Assembly (NCBI GenBank): GCA_016946835.1
Contig: JACVTC010000002.1
Coordinates: 933,501-997,500, forward strand
Source of the DNA: Neocallimastix lanati (nom. inval.)
Lineage: Eukaryota; Neocallimastigomycota; Neocallimastigomycetes; Neocallimastigales; Neocallimastigaceae
DNA length: 64,000 bases
Direction: 5' to 3'
Shown here piece by piece: positions 23,740 through 39,270 of the stretch (its first letter is position 1; each line of letters opens with the position of its first letter). The notes beneath the pieces were generated by a model, which saw nothing but the letters and a program-made list of their open reading frames with translations, was not told where the DNA came from and did not search any database. The position numbers and the translations under genes are program-made.

Positions 23740-24170
23740 AACTTGAACCTTACTTTGTATGACCTCTTCGGATATCTGGTATTGGAGGATTACAAAATAT
23801 TCAATGTGAAACACTTCCAATTTCTATTAATTACAATATTCAAAAATGTAAACCTACAATCTATGTTGTGGATCCTCCTTCCTACTATGTTATTCTTGGT
23901 TTTGACTGGTTATACACCTCTAACCCTACTATTAACTTCAAAAATAAAAAATTGAAATTTATGTCGAATTGCCATATTGAAAATTGCCTTTCTTTTCTTA
24001 ACACCTATACTACTACTCCTGAATTAATAAATAATGATGAAACTGATGAAGTTAGCAGTATGTCTGATGAAAAAATACTTAAAATTTTTCAAGCTACACT
24101 TCAATCCTTTAAAAATGTTATTGACGAAAAAGCTGCTAACAAGTTTCCTCCTCATATTCTATAACAAGTT
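23740..24170 (+). mobile_element. Ty3/gypsy aspartic-protease-region fossil
   Basis: Contains ISGIGGLQNIQCETLPIS, then VVDPPSYYVILGFDWLYTSN, then an acidic stretch. The ILGFDWL motif is the conserved C-terminal part of retropepsins in Ty3/gypsy elements (usual form I-L-G-x-D-W-L). It follows the integrase fossil immediately on the same strand, which is the reverse of the usual order protease, reverse transcriptase, RNase H, integrase. No reverse-transcriptase sequence is visible on either side. Broken fossil. Confidence 0.6.
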
Positions 24171-24222
24171 CAATAATTATATAGTTTTATATATGTAACT
24201 TTAGTATTTTAAATTTTAATGT

Positions 24223-24306
24223 TTAGCTCGGTCGCCGGAACTACGCCTGAGACGAGCTAATCATTATTTTTCTCGACTAAACTTATAGGTTAGTCGAGAA
24301 AAATAA
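24223..24306. repeat. Two adjacent hairpins downstream of the gypsy fossils
   Basis: Hairpin 1 has TTAGCTCG at 24223-24230 pairing with CGAGCTAA at 24253-24260. Hairpin 2 has 17-bp perfect arms: TTATTTTTCTCGACTAA at 24264-24280 and its reverse complement at 24290-24306, with the loop ACTTATAGG. A TATA-like TGGTATATAAAG lies just after. A degenerate direct copy of this neighbourhood (AGTTTATAGGTTGATCGTGA, then AAACTATTTTAAAATATATA) lies near 25420-25480, so this may be part of an LTR. Confidence 0.6.
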
Positions 24307-24309
24307 TAT

Positions 24310-25600
24310 AAAATGGTATATAAAGCATACAAAGTGGTAAATCAAAATTTTTATTTATTAATAAAGTTTATTTTTTTTAATAAAACTTTTTTTTATTAAA
24401 TGTTAATAATATATCAATCCTTGCGACTTATAGTATCATAATAAATTAAATAAATAAAATAATAAAATAAAACTTTTAGGCGTGGTACAAGTTTTCTGTG
24501 TATTTATTATAATTTTTTGTTATAATAAAAACATCCAGGTAATTACAAATCATGTCTTAATATAATCTGCTCTTTTGATTTTTACAATTTTGCTTACTCT
24601 CGGAACTCTACGATCTTTTGACTTCTAGAACCTTTATTTTATAAAGGATTTAGGATCTTCCGCTCTTTAGTTTCTAAACTCTCAACTTTTTTTGAATCTC
24701 TTAGATATTCAGTTTCCTAAAATTTTGGGTTCTGAATCTCTTGTTTTCTTGGTTTTAAGGACTTTCATGTTATTTTCTGCTGAATACTATTTTTTCCCTC
24801 TTAATTTACAAAACCTTTGTTTTATTTTATAAATTCTTCTTTAGTTCACTATTTTGGGATCCTTTTAGACTCAATAATTCTAATATTCTGCTTTTGTTGG
24901 GGTCCCAATAATTTATATTCTTGTATGTATTCTTGTTGCTTTTGGATTTCTATTTTTTAGTCTTGGTTTATATTCTCTTTTGTCTCTAGTTCTTGTATCT
25001 CTCTTTAGATTTGTAATATGTTCTTGAATTTACTCATATTAAAAGTTCTCTACTTCAGAATCTTGGTGTTAATAAAGTCCCCACAATAATACCAAAATTT
25101 TCTCTAGGATTATATAAGTCATACAGTTTCCTTAAGTAGTTTTCCAGTTCTGGTTTTTTCTTAAAGAAAGTTAAAGTTATATATAATATATAAATATACT
25201 ATGAGCAATTAGAGCTTATAAGCAGAGGTTCGACGATTATTAACTAGTTTTAGTAGGTTAGAAATTATAACAGTTAATTATTTGAATATAAATGATCTTC
25301 AAAACCCTAAAATATAATGATAGTGTGAATTAAAGAAAACCACATCTTACTAATCATTTTCAACATTTTGGTTGTTACTCTAAGGAATAAGCTCCGGATA
25401 ATAAGAAACTATAGTCACCGAAGTTTATAGGTTGATCGTGAAAGTAAAACTATTTTAAAATATATAGTTTATAATTTTTTATATTATGGTCTAGTATATA
25501 CCTCTAGTTAGTAATTATTGTCAGTTTTTTTTTTTTTTTTTATTGTTGTAAGGAATAAAAGAGTGAAATTTAGATTAGTTTAACAATTATATTTACCAAT
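24310..25600. other. Composition-shifted region, possible gypsy leader/gag relic
   Basis: From about 24540 to 25170 the plus strand is unusually rich in T and C (TTCTAGAACC, CTCTTAGATATTC). Read on the minus strand it gives Gln-, Lys- and Glu-rich stretches resembling a coiled-coil gag, but no intact frame. The flanking similarity between 24264-24330 and 25420-25480 suggests it is bounded by degenerate direct repeats. Assignment to a gypsy element is tentative. Confidence 0.3.
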
Positions 25601-25779
25601 CTAATTCAAAAAAAAAAGAAATTAAATCAACAAATTAATTAAAGCCTAGAAAAAAAAATAATAATTTATAACTCTCTATCATTAAAATTCTTGTTGAGAA
25701 GCATTTAAAAAAAATTCATATGATAAACAGGCTATATAATTTAATAATTTCTTAAAATGATTTTTTTTTAAGTGTATTC

Positions 25780-26150
25780 TTTTAATTATAAAAATAAACG
25801 AATTAAATATTCCTATTGATTTAGGTTCCAATTTGAGTCTTATGAATAGTAACTTTACTAAAATTAACAATTTTTAGTTTTTATATGATAATTAGAAGCT
25901 TATAATATTACTGGTATTAGTAGAGGCAAAGACGTTGTTGGTATAACTATACTAATATTATTCAAAGTTAGTAATCTTCAAGTATTAATTGAATTTTTTG
26001 TGATTGATTTAAATGATAAATTTGAGCGCTTAATTTGTTCCATATTCCTTATAGAAAATACATCATCCATGGATTTCAATAATAATATTCTAATCTTTTA
26101 CTATAATAATAACAATGTCGGATTCTTAGTAAAAGAACGTATGACTAATA
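25780..26150 (+). mobile_element. Second Ty3/gypsy protease-region fossil
   Basis: Around 25805-25870 the plus strand reads NIPIDLGSNLSLMNSNFTKI. D-L-G-S is the retropepsin active-site pattern (D-T/S/L-G-A/S), followed by a helix-like segment as in gypsy proteases. Beyond it are ITGISRGKDVVGI-like and FFVIDLND-like pieces. Short, badly broken, and old. Confidence 0.4.
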
Positions 26151-26209
26151 AAAATAATAATTTTTTAATAATTATAGAAATTTATTTTAAAATTAAGCAC
26201 TATAGAAAA

Positions 26210-26838
26210 TAAATGAATTTTCTTTCTAAAATTTTTTATTCATTAAAAAGCTATATTTTCATTAATATAGTTATATTAATAGAAAATAAAATTTTTCTAT
26301 TCATATACTTATTTATTATTTTATTTATATATTATATGATAAAGTGTTACTAGCACTAGATTAAATTTTTTAATTTTTTTTAACACAATTATATATAAAT
26401 AAATAAATAGGTTATTATCAAATTTAGAAATATATATAAATGTGTTAATAAAAAATAAATTGTTGTAAATATTTTCTTAATTGGTAACAAAAAGAATAAT
26501 TAATATTAATTTATTTATAATAAGTAATTAAATAAAAATAATAAATAACTAAATATAAATAACAAATAATAAATAATTAAATATTAATAATAAATAATTA
26601 TATAAATAATTACTTAATATTAATAACAAATAATAAGAAATTATTTTGTTTTTTTAAAAATTTATAAAATGAAATATTTAACTAAGAGATATTAAATCAA
26701 ATAAGTAAATATATTTATTTAAACATTTAATTAAAATATTTTATCATAAGTAAAAAGAAAATATAAATATGGAAATGAATGAAGCTAATCGAAGAAAAGA
26801 ACAAATTATTATTAACAAAAAATAAAATTTAATTTTTC

Positions 26839-26878
<40 letters not shown>

Positions 26879-26920
26879 ATTCTAAAGTTTATAGATGTAT
26901 TGAATATAAAATTTTAAATA
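26210..26920. other. A+T-rich spacer
   Basis: No gene seen. A faint minus-strand copy of family C (GCTAGTAACACTTTATCAT) lies near 26335-26365. AATAATAAATAA-type repeats lie at about 26520-26640 and a poly(A) of about 33 bases near 26842-26875. Confidence 0.45.
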
Positions 26921-26924
26921 AATG

Positions 26925-27535
26925 CAAATTATGTTGAACGATAAGAAGGGAATTTTAAAATATAAAAGTTTACATAATCCTCTTGAAAAAGAATATGATA
27001 CTACTATATTGATTGCAAAACATAATATTAAAAATGAAAAAAATGAAAAAGTTCAATTTCTTTGGGTATAAAACCTAAACTAATATTTAATGAAGTTTCA
27101 ACAAAAAATGGGATTTATATGTCCTTAATATAAAACAATTAAATCCAAAATAATAAGAAATATAAATTAACAACTACTTTCTGATGTAACAAAGTTTGAT
27201 GAAATACCGAATGAATCAAAATATTATAAAACTATAAGAAATGAGAATTTTATGATATTCAAAAATCAAAATTTAATAATCTTCCAATCCAATTCCAAAA
27301 AAAAAATTTTTTATGAAATATAATGAAGATGTATTTCACCTAAATTTAGCTATCAAGTGTTCATTACTATATCTTATATTAAAGATTTAAATAGTTTTTA
27401 TACAACTTCTTTTTTCGATATTAAAAATTCTAATAATTATAGTAATAATACTATAGTTATTCCATAAAATTTTCATTGTTCTTTCGAAAAAGACATATTT
27501 AATATAGCAGAAAAAATATTTCCTAATATAAATTT
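26925..27535 (+). pseudogene. MULE-type transposase relic (FLYWCH/MULE-like)
   Basis: Three open pieces fit a Mutator-like transposase N-terminal half. The first reads DKKGILKYKSLHNPLEKEYD near 26940, the second FDEIPNESKYYKTIRNENF followed by MIFKNQNLIIFQS from 27194, and the third SPKFSYQVFITISYIKDL then NSFYTTSFFD from about 27336. From knowledge of these elements, IIFQSPFQA, then an acidic catalytic strand, then P-x-x-S/F-Y-Q-V-F-x-x-x is the order at the start of the MULE core. Here a stop (TGA at 27314) and a frame change fall where the catalytic Asp segment should be, and the C-terminal half is not seen. It is a dead DNA-transposon fragment without recognisable terminal inverted repeats. 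Confidence 0.55.
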
Positions 27536-27539
27536 TAAA

Positions 27540-27707
27540 TAAAATAAAATAAATAGTAGAATATGAATATAAAGAACAGATTGAATAAAATAAAATAAAA
27601 GAGTGAAGTAATATAAAAGAGTAAAGTATTAATAAAAATAAAATAAAATAAAATAAAATAAAATAAAAATAAAATAAAAAAAAAATTAAATTATTTTTAG
27701 AATATCT

Positions 27708-27754
<47 letters not shown>

Positions 27755-27971
27755 ATTAAAAAATTATAAAAATTAGAATTATCATAGCATTAAAGAACAT
27801 ATAGTAAGTATGCATCAGAATCTTTCAATAATTGTTTAAATTAATTTATTTCAAAAAAAAAAACCTTTTTTTTTTATTAATTAATTAATTAATGTATTAA
27901 AACAAGAAGAAATTTTATCTTATAATAATTACAAAAGGAAAAGTGAAGAAATTTTAGATAAAAAAGCAATA

Positions 27972-28053
<82 letters not shown>

Positions 28054-28130
28054 ATATTAAATATTGATGAAACTAATATTTTAATCGAAAAATACAAAAC
28101 TATTGATTTCAAATTAATTGATAATGGAAG
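27540..28130. other. Poly(A)-rich spacer
   Basis: AAAATA repeats at about 27630-27680, a poly(A) of more than 30 bases at about 27716-27751, AAAT repeats at about 27980-28016, and a second poly(A) to about 28050. No gene seen. Confidence 0.6.
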
Positions 28131-28134
28131 ACCT

Positions 28135-28245
28135 AATCGAACCAGGTTCTATCCTGGTTGTTAGTCCGTGAGTATGGAAGGGTTGTAACTACCTCAATAC
28201 TCTCATGCTCTTGAGAAGGGGGGCTAAAAATATAGACGGTACACA
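28135..28245 (+). mobile_element. Dispersed retroposon, copy 2 (3' part)
   Basis: Contains GAACCAGGTTCTATCCTGG, GTATGGAAGGGTTGTAACTA, CCTCAATACTCTCATGCTC, GGGGGGCTAAAAATATAGAC and GGTACACA, matching the 3' third of copy 1. Instead of poly(A) it runs directly into an (AAT)n tract of about 160 bp. Confidence 0.6.
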
Positions 28246-28408
<163 letters not shown>

Positions 28409-28454
28409 GAATTCTGTCATAAAAAATTATTATAAAAAGTTTAAATTTTTTGTA

Positions 28455-28525
28455 ATTTTTTTTTATTTCCCGTATGTACCGCCCTTAGTTTTAGTCCCAC
28501 CCCTCAAGATTATTCATAATTAAAA
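28455..28525 (-). mobile_element. Dispersed retroposon, copy 3 (3' end, inverted)
   Basis: On the minus strand it reads TTGAGGGGTGGGACTAAAAC, then TAAGGGCGGTACATACGGGA, then AATAAAAAAAA. This is the family 3' end, oriented tail-to-tail with copy 2 across the AAT tract. Confidence 0.6.
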
Positions 28526-28921
28526 ATCTATAATTGTTTAAAACTTTAATATTTTTTAAAAATTTTAATTTAAAAAAAAAAAAAGTATTGAAATATATCT
28601 TATTATTAAATATTTCTAAATATTTATTTAATTATTACTTTTATTTTTTATATTTTTATTATTAACTTTTATAACTATATCATTAATTTTTTGAATACTA
28701 TCAAATTAATAAGCATGAAGGTTAAAAAAAAATTTTTTTTTTTCTAAAACTTTTATTTAAATATTTTATTTTTAAATCATATTTTATTTTTAAATCATAT
28801 TTTAATTTTAAAGGATATCTGTTTTTTCAAAGAACATTTTATTTTTAAATAATATTTTATTCTTAAGAATATTTAAAAAAAGTATTTTTTTTTTATATTT
28901 CTAAGATATATAAACCTTTTT

Positions 28922-28957
<36 letters not shown>

Positions 28958-29055
28958 GTTTTTAAGAATATTTAATTTCTAAAATATATATAAAAGGAAT
29001 AATAAAAATTAAAAATCCTTAAATATTTAATTATTTATTAAAATTATTTATTTAT
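28526..29055. other. A+T-rich spacer
   Basis: No gene. A short three-fold ATTTTATTTTTAAATCATAT-like repeat lies at about 28760-28860 and a poly(T) of more than 25 bases at about 28925-28955. Confidence 0.55.
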
Positions 29056-29059
29056 TAAT

Positions 29060-29205
29060 TTATTAAATTTTGAAGCGTTACCTTTTTCGAAATGCACATT
29101 TGAAAAATATAACTTTCAGAAATGTAACACTCCCATATTCTAAATTGTTTTTATATTTAACACATTGTGACTTATGCATTACATATTTAAACATTTGAAG
29201 TATTT
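29060..29205 (-). repeat. Dispersed repeat family C, partial copy (minus)
   Basis: The minus strand reads CTTCAAATGTTTAAATATGT, AATGCATAAGTCACAATGTG and TTAAATATAAAAACAATTTA, aligning with 19.47-19.56 kb. The TAACTCTTTATCAT end is missing. Confidence 0.4.
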
Positions 29206-29368
29206 TTCTGTATACTTCACATATTTTTAGACAGGGAAGAGAATACACTTCCATACAGATATTTTAACATTTATTTTGACCTTATAAACCTTAAATTAAT
29301 TTTAATTTAACAACTCATCAAAAAAAAAAATGTTTAAATTTTTTAATATATATATATTTTTTTTTTAT

Positions 29369-29490
29369 GAGCTCCAATGCTTAATATTCTGCAAGGCTGT
29401 CCAGCAGGGTCATTTCTTCCTCTATGGAAGTGTTGTGACTACCTTAATATTCCCCCAAAGGACGGTACACACCGGAAATAAAAAAGAAAA
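29369..29490 (+). mobile_element. Dispersed retroposon, copy 4
   Basis: GCTCCAATGCTTAATATTCT, GCAAGGCTGTCCAGCAGGG, TCTATGGAAGTGTTGTGACT, ACCTTAATATTCCCCC and GGACGGTACACACCGGAAAT, then AATAAAAAAG. Both the core block and the 3' end are present, so it links the shorter copies to the long ones. Confidence 0.65.
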
Positions 29491-29607
29491 AAAATTTTTT
29501 TATTATTTTTTTAAAAATAAAACATTTAAAAATTATAGTTATTAAACTCTTTAAATATTATAAATTTTCTATAATTACATAATTATAATAAATAAATAAA
29601 TAAATAG

Positions 29608-29650
<43 letters not shown>

Positions 29651-29769
29651 GTAATTACTAATAATAAGACTTAATAATAACAATAAATAAGAATAAACTT
29701 TAATTCATGTCATTTCTATATATATATATATACATATATTTTTTTTTTTTTAAAGTCTAGCATATTAAT

Positions 29770-29811
<42 letters not shown>

Positions 29812-29852
29812 GAATTAGAAAATATAATATATTATATAAATATATTAAGATA

Positions 29853-30824
29853 ATGAGTTTGAATTTAGAGATTTCAGATAAAAATAATCCCGAAACAAAT
29901 ACTTGTTTTGGAAAAAACTATACAAGTTTTTATCAAGGAATTAATAAAGAATTTAAAGATACCTTTTTTTTTGAATATTTTATTCAGTTAATCATCATCG
30001 CTCTTATTTATTTTAATATGGGTAAAGGTAAATACTGGAAAGTTATATTTTATTCATCATTAGTTGGTTTACTTGGGGGGATTTTAGAACATTCCACTTT
30101 AGCATATATTTGTAAAATTTCTCAAAAGGAAAATAAAACTAGAGTATATACTTTTTTTATTGGTGAATTTTTTTGGATTATAGCTGAATATTCAATACCA
30201 TATTTAAATTTATTAAAAATGGAAACCATTGCAGAAAAAAGGGGAAAACGAATTATTGAATGGATTGTATATATTTTTTTCATTCCTTTTGTGATAGCAA
30301 GGTTGTTTGATGGATATGATCGTATGATGGAAGGAGTTTTAAATACAAAAATATCAGAACAATGTCATGGGGTTGCGTATTGATCAATTGCTATTGCCGA
30401 TATTTCTTGTACTTTTGGAATGATTCATTTTATTAAAAAAAGAGTTAAAACTAATTCAACGAATGTCACTACTGTTATGAGCTATTTTATGAATTCAAGT
30501 TACACTATTTTAATTTTAATTGATATTGTTTCATTTTTTTTATCCGTATTATATTTAGTGACAACATTTTTAAGTTCTAATAATGATCTTTCGAGTTCAC
30601 CTATGCCATTTCATTGCATCAAAACTGTTTTTTTAATGATATTGGCTGTTGATGCCTTGATATTTAGACATGAAGTTAAATTTAGTTCTATAAATAATTC
30701 CCGTTCCCATTCAAAAGTTTCAAAAAAAAAAATGCTTAGGGAAAGCAAATTTGGAATTAAAAGTTATGGTGGTGAAGGCACATCCTTTGATAATGGTAAT
30801 GCTAATTATTCTTTTTGTGTATAA
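29853..30824 (+). pseudogene. Seven-helix membrane protein, paralogue 3, with one internal TGA
   Basis: The frame from 29853 to 30824 is a full-length relative of paralogue 2 (NNPETNTC, FYQGIN, GLLGGILEHSTLAYIC, EFFWIIAEYSIPYLN, DGYDRMMEGVLNTKISEQCH, SSPMPFHC, ILAVDALIF). It has one in-frame stop, TGA at 30381-30383, where paralogue 2 has GGA (Gly) in an otherwise identical local context. Reading continues in the same frame to 30824 with family residues kept and no other lesion. That pattern fits a very young null allele, a base-calling error or, less likely, stop read-through. Without the stop it would be 323 aa. A polar Ser/Lys tail of about 50 residues follows helix 7. Confidence 0.75.
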
Positions 30825-30881
30825 AATAAAAGAAAAGAAAACAAAAAAGAAATAATATTTAAAAAAATATTATATAAAATC

Positions 30882-31110
30882 AACAATTAAAATTTATTTA
30901 TTTATTAATTATAATTATTCACTATTATCCATAATAATTAAAAAACATTAAATAAAATTAACAATTAAAATTTATTTATTTATTAATTATAATTATTCAC
31001 TATTATCCATAATAATTAAAAAACATTAAATAAAATTAACAATTAAAATTTATTTAATTATTAATTATTATTATTCATTATTATCCATAATTATTTATTT
31101 AGTAAATATT
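30882..31110. repeat. 78-bp tandem repeat, three units
   Basis: Units start with AACAATTAAAATTTATTTA at 30882, 30960 and 31038 and contain TTCACTATTATCCATAATAA. The first two are identical by eye; the third has small changes. It lies just after the third seven-helix gene copy. Confidence 0.85.
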
Positions 31111-31189
31111 ATATATTATTTGTTATTTATTGTTTATTATTTATAGTTTTTTATTTATTATTGTTTATTATTTATTATTGTTTATAACT

Positions 31190-31365
31190 ATGTATCTATT
31201 GCAATAATATGTGAAATATGAATTAAATATAATAAAATGTTAATATATCATAATAATAATAATTAGCATTTTATTGATTTAATCGTATGTAATTATTAAA
31301 TACTAGTAACTCTTTATCATTAAATATATTAATAAAATTGACAAAGGTTTAATAAGTTAACTAGT
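31190..31365 (+). repeat. Dispersed repeat family C, copy 3
   Basis: Contains TATGTGAAATATGAATTAAA, TAGCATTTTATTGATTTAAT, ACTAGTAACTCTTTATCAT and AATATATTAATAAAATTGAC. It ends just before the long retroposon copy 5. Confidence 0.45.
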
Positions 31366-31379
31366 TTACAGAGGAGAAA

Positions 31380-31732
31380 GAAATATTACATTGTCGCCTT
31401 TCTTAGTTATCACTACTAATAGATATTTATTTGATAATCTTTCTGACTTATATGCAATCGTCAAGGGAGTTAGTACGTATCTCAATGAGTTAAGTTATAC
31501 TGACTCTCATTTCAAAGGAAAGTTTGTAACTGGCGAAGAAGCACACCGAGAAAAAACGTATTTAAGAAAATTCTCAGCAACAATATGTATGTAGGAGTGC
31601 CAATGCTGAACAATCAGTAAGGCCGTCCAGAAGGGACAATATACGCCTATACGAAAGCATACAGAAGTGTTTTCACTATATCAATATTTCCATGCCTTGA
31701 AAGGGATTGAAAATAAGGGTGGTATATACTGG

Positions 31733-31784
<52 letters not shown>
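31380..31784 (+). mobile_element. Dispersed retroposon, copy 5 (longest, poly(A) ~45)
   Basis: This copy aligns with copy 1 over about 300 bp: AAGGGAGTTAGTACGTATCT against AAAGGGAGCAAGTACGAACT, then CATTTCAAAG, ATTCTCAGCAA, GAGTGCCAATGCTGAACAAT, CAGTAAGGCCGTCCAG, and a 3' end GGGTGGTATATACTGGAAGT. It closes with about 45 A's (31738-31783), the clearest sign of a retroposed copy in the family. A 67-codon frame (31391-31594) is open but not conserved in copy 1. Confidence 0.7.
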
Positions 31785-31786
<2 letters not shown>

Positions 31787-32772
31787 ATTGTTCTTTTTCT
31801 TTTGTTTCTTTTACTTTTATATTATAACATATAACTGATGGATAAAAGTAAAAATTTTTATTTATTTTGTTAATTTAATTCAGTTATTTATATTGTAATC
31901 ACTATTTAAATATATATTAATATAAAGTATATTTTAGATATAAATAAAGCTGTATAAATGATTAGAATAAACCATAAAAGTAAATATAAAAATAGATATG
32001 AATAGAATTTTTATTAAAAATAATTTATAAAAAAAATAAAATAAATAAATAAATAAAATAAAAAATAAAAAAAAAAAACGTTAAAAAACAATAAAAATAA
32101 AAATAAATAAAAATTAATATTTAATAATAAGAATTTAAAAATTATTGAAATAATTATAAATTAGAATAATAACAAAATAATAAAATAAAAATATAGTACT
32201 AAAAGTTTCTATAATATACATATATAAAATACTATATAAAAATTTTTTAATATATAATATTTAATGAATATTATTTAAAATAGTATTATTGATTTCTATT
32301 TTTTTTTTTTTTTTTTTTTATTAATATTTTTTAATTTTTTAAAAATTTATTTTTTATTTTTTATTTTTTTATTTTTTATTTTTTATTATTTATTATTTTT
32401 TATTTTTTATTTTTTATTTTTTATTTTTTATTTTTTATTTTTTATTTTTTTTTTTAATTTTTATTATTAAATTATTATATTTTATTTATTATTGTATTAA
32501 TAGATAGTTCATTTCTTTTTTTTTTTTAATTTTTTTTTTTTTCTTAAATACATAAAATAGAATCTAAAAAAAATATTTATATACTAATATTTATTATTAC
32601 TAATCACAAGTTAGATATTCAAATATACAAATAATATATATATACAAATGAATGTAATATACACACATATACATATACATATATATTCTAACAAAATTTT
32701 TCTTAAATTAATTTTGAATTAGTTATTATAAACTTTTAACTATTCATAGTATAAACTAATTCTATTTTTTTT
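31785..32772. other. A+T-rich spacer with (T5-6)A repeats
   Basis: No gene. A TTTTTTA-type repeat lies at about 32335-32455, and AC/AT dinucleotide stretches near 32635-32690. It forms the 3' side of the minus-strand LST2-like gene. Confidence 0.55.
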
Positions 32773-36215
<3,443 letters not shown>

Positions 36216-36280
<65 letters not shown>

Positions 36281-37081
36281 TTTTTATTTATTGATATTCT
36301 ATTATTTTAACTTATTGAAATTTTTTTTGTATTGGTATATCAATTATTTTTATTATTTTATTTTTTTTTACTTTTAGTTTATTTTTTTTTTTTTATTTTT
36401 GTTATTAATAATAAGTATCAAAACAAATAATATATAATAATATTTATTATTATATTTTTTTTTATTACTATTATTATTATCATCAATGATATATTAAATC
36501 ATTGAGTTTTAGGTTTGAAATATTATAATATTATTGATAAGAGTGAAAAATAATAATATTATCTTTCAATAATATAATTAATATTTAATATTTTTTTTTT
36601 ATGATTATTATTAATATTAAATTTTTCTTTATTTAAATTTTACTTAAATATCTAAAATAGTTAATATATCACCATTTTATTATTATTTTTATTATTAAAT
36701 GGTAATTTAATATACTAGATATTTTAAATACAATTGTTTAAAATTTTAAAGAATTACCTTCAAATTTATTTTGAATTTAAATTTCTCTTTTTTTTTTTTT
36801 ATTTCCTGATATTATTTATATTGAAAATAAATTATATAAATTATCACACAATTTATAAAATACTTTAAATTAATAAATAATATTGAAATTACTGATATTA
36901 TTTCAGTGATATTCTATTACGTTAATAACACTTTTTTTTTTTTTTGTATATATATATGTTTTAAAATATATACATTCCAATTATCTTATTAAAAGATACT
37001 CTATTTTTATTCTATTTTTACTCTATTTTTTCTTTATTTTTGATACAAAAAATATTAAATATTTAAAATATATACACTGTT

Positions 37082-37144
<63 letters not shown>

Positions 37145-37590
37145 ATCACTATTTTTCAGAAAATTAAAAAGAACAGAATGTATATAAAATTATTTATTTT
37201 AAATATATAATAAAATTATATAAAAAGATTATATTTATTTTTCTTTATTTTATTTTATATTTTATTTATTTTATTTTATTTTATTTTTTTTAACAGTTAT
37301 TGTAATTCCAAAATGTTGAGAAAAAAAAATAATAGAAAGAGAGAAAAAAAAAAATTTTTTTTTATTATTATTTTTTTAAATGAAAAAAGTTTAAATTATT
37401 ACTCTCAGTATTTAATTTAAATTTATAATATATTTGAATAGTAAACTTTAAAATATAACAGTTTTATTATATCATTAGTCTACAAAATATCAAATTAATT
37501 TATACCCATTATAAAAATATTTAATTATCTAATATAGAATATTATTCATTATTATTTAGTTTAATATTAATAATAATAATAATAATAATA

Positions 37591-37662
<72 letters not shown>

Positions 37663-37841
37663 TTAAAGTTTGGTAATTTTAAAAATTTAATCTAAAATTT
37701 TATAATACTTAATTCATATCTATTTTATGTATTATAAAAGTACCTTTTTTTTTTTACTTTTTTCAATCAATTCAACCTTTTTTTTTTATTTTCCCATTTA
37801 ATTTAGTAAATAATTAATGCATTATTTAAAATTTTAAATAA

Positions 37842-37878
<37 letters not shown>

Positions 37879-38580
37879 TGGAATGTGACCTTCTTAGACG
37901 AATAATTAAATAAATTTTGCTTTTGTTTGTTTTTTTATTAAAATTTAAAATTTTCTTTTTTTTTTTTTTTTAAATAAAATTATTTTTATTTATTATATTT
38001 TATTTATTTGAATATAATTACTAATATATTATTTAATAGTATTAATTGAATTAATTGAATATTACCAAGAAACTTTAAAAAGTTTAATATTAAAATATAA
38101 ACATAAACTATTAAAAAAAATTTTTGCTAAGAAAAATAAATAATTATTAGTTTATTTATATATATATATTATAATATTATTATTAATTATTAGTTTCTAT
38201 ATTTATTAATAAATTTATAAGTAAAAATCCTTTTAAAAATAAAATAAAATAAAAAAATATATATATATATATATAAATAAAATATATATATATATTAATA
38301 ATATTACATAGTAATATTTAATAATAGTTATTAATATTAATTATTCATGTATATACTTTTTACTTTAAATTATCATTAGGATAAATTTGTAATGGTTACT
38401 TTATTATTATTATTCCTTGGAAGTTATAGAAAAGTAAAAAAAAAAAAAAAAGCTTCTACATCATAAATATTTCAATATATATATTTTTTGAAATTCTTAT
38501 ATTGTTTAAACTATTTAAGCAATCAATAATGAATTATTTATAAATAAACAATATAATAAAAAAAAAAAAAAGTAATTAAA
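36216..38580. other. Spacer with AAT/ATT repeats, no gene
   Basis: (ATT)n at about 36216-36270 abuts the start codon of the LST2-like gene, so its 5' leader begins with an AAT repeat. There is a self-complementary (AAT)n(ATT)n at about 37568-37662, a poly(A)-poly(TA) junction near 37090-37137, and poly(A) at about 37846-37875. Confidence 0.55.
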
Positions 38581-38585
38581 GTTAA

Positions 38586-39270
38586 TTACATTATTTATTA
38601 TTATTATTTATAATTATTTATTATTATTTATTATTATTTATTATTATTTATTATTATTTATTATTATTTATTATTATTTATTTATTATAATTTATCAATA
38701 AATATTCTTTTTTTTGCTTATAATTCGATTATTTATTATTTATTATTTATTATTCATTATTTATTATTTTATTATTTATTATTTATTATTTTATTATTTA
38801 TTATTTTATTATTTATTATTTATTATTTATTATTTATTATTTATTATTTATTATTCAATTATTTATTATTCAATTATTTATTATTTATTATTTATTATTT
38901 ATTATTTATTATTTATTATTTTATTATTTATTATTTTATTATTTATTATTTATTATTTATTATTTATTATTTATTATTTATTATTCAATTATTTATTATT
39001 CAATTATTTATTATTTATTATTTATTATTTATTATTTATTATTTATTATTTATTATTTATTATTTATTATTTATTATTTATTATTTATTATTTATTATTC
39101 AATTATTTATTATTCAATTATTTATTATTTATTATTTATTATTTATTATTATTATTTATTATTTATTATTTATTATTTATTATTTATTATTTATTTATTA
39201 TTAATTATTTATTATTTATTATTTATTATTTATTATTTATTATTTATTATTTATTGTTTTATTATTTATT
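38586..39270. repeat. Compound TTATTATTTA / ATTTATT satellite
   Basis: About 38586-38690 is a 10-bp unit (TTATTATTTA); about 38720-39270 is a 7-bp ATTTATT unit with TCAATTATTTATTA variants spaced in higher-order blocks. It is the complement of the AATAAAT type at 3.6-4.1 kb. The 198-codon frame over it is an artefact. Confidence 0.9.
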
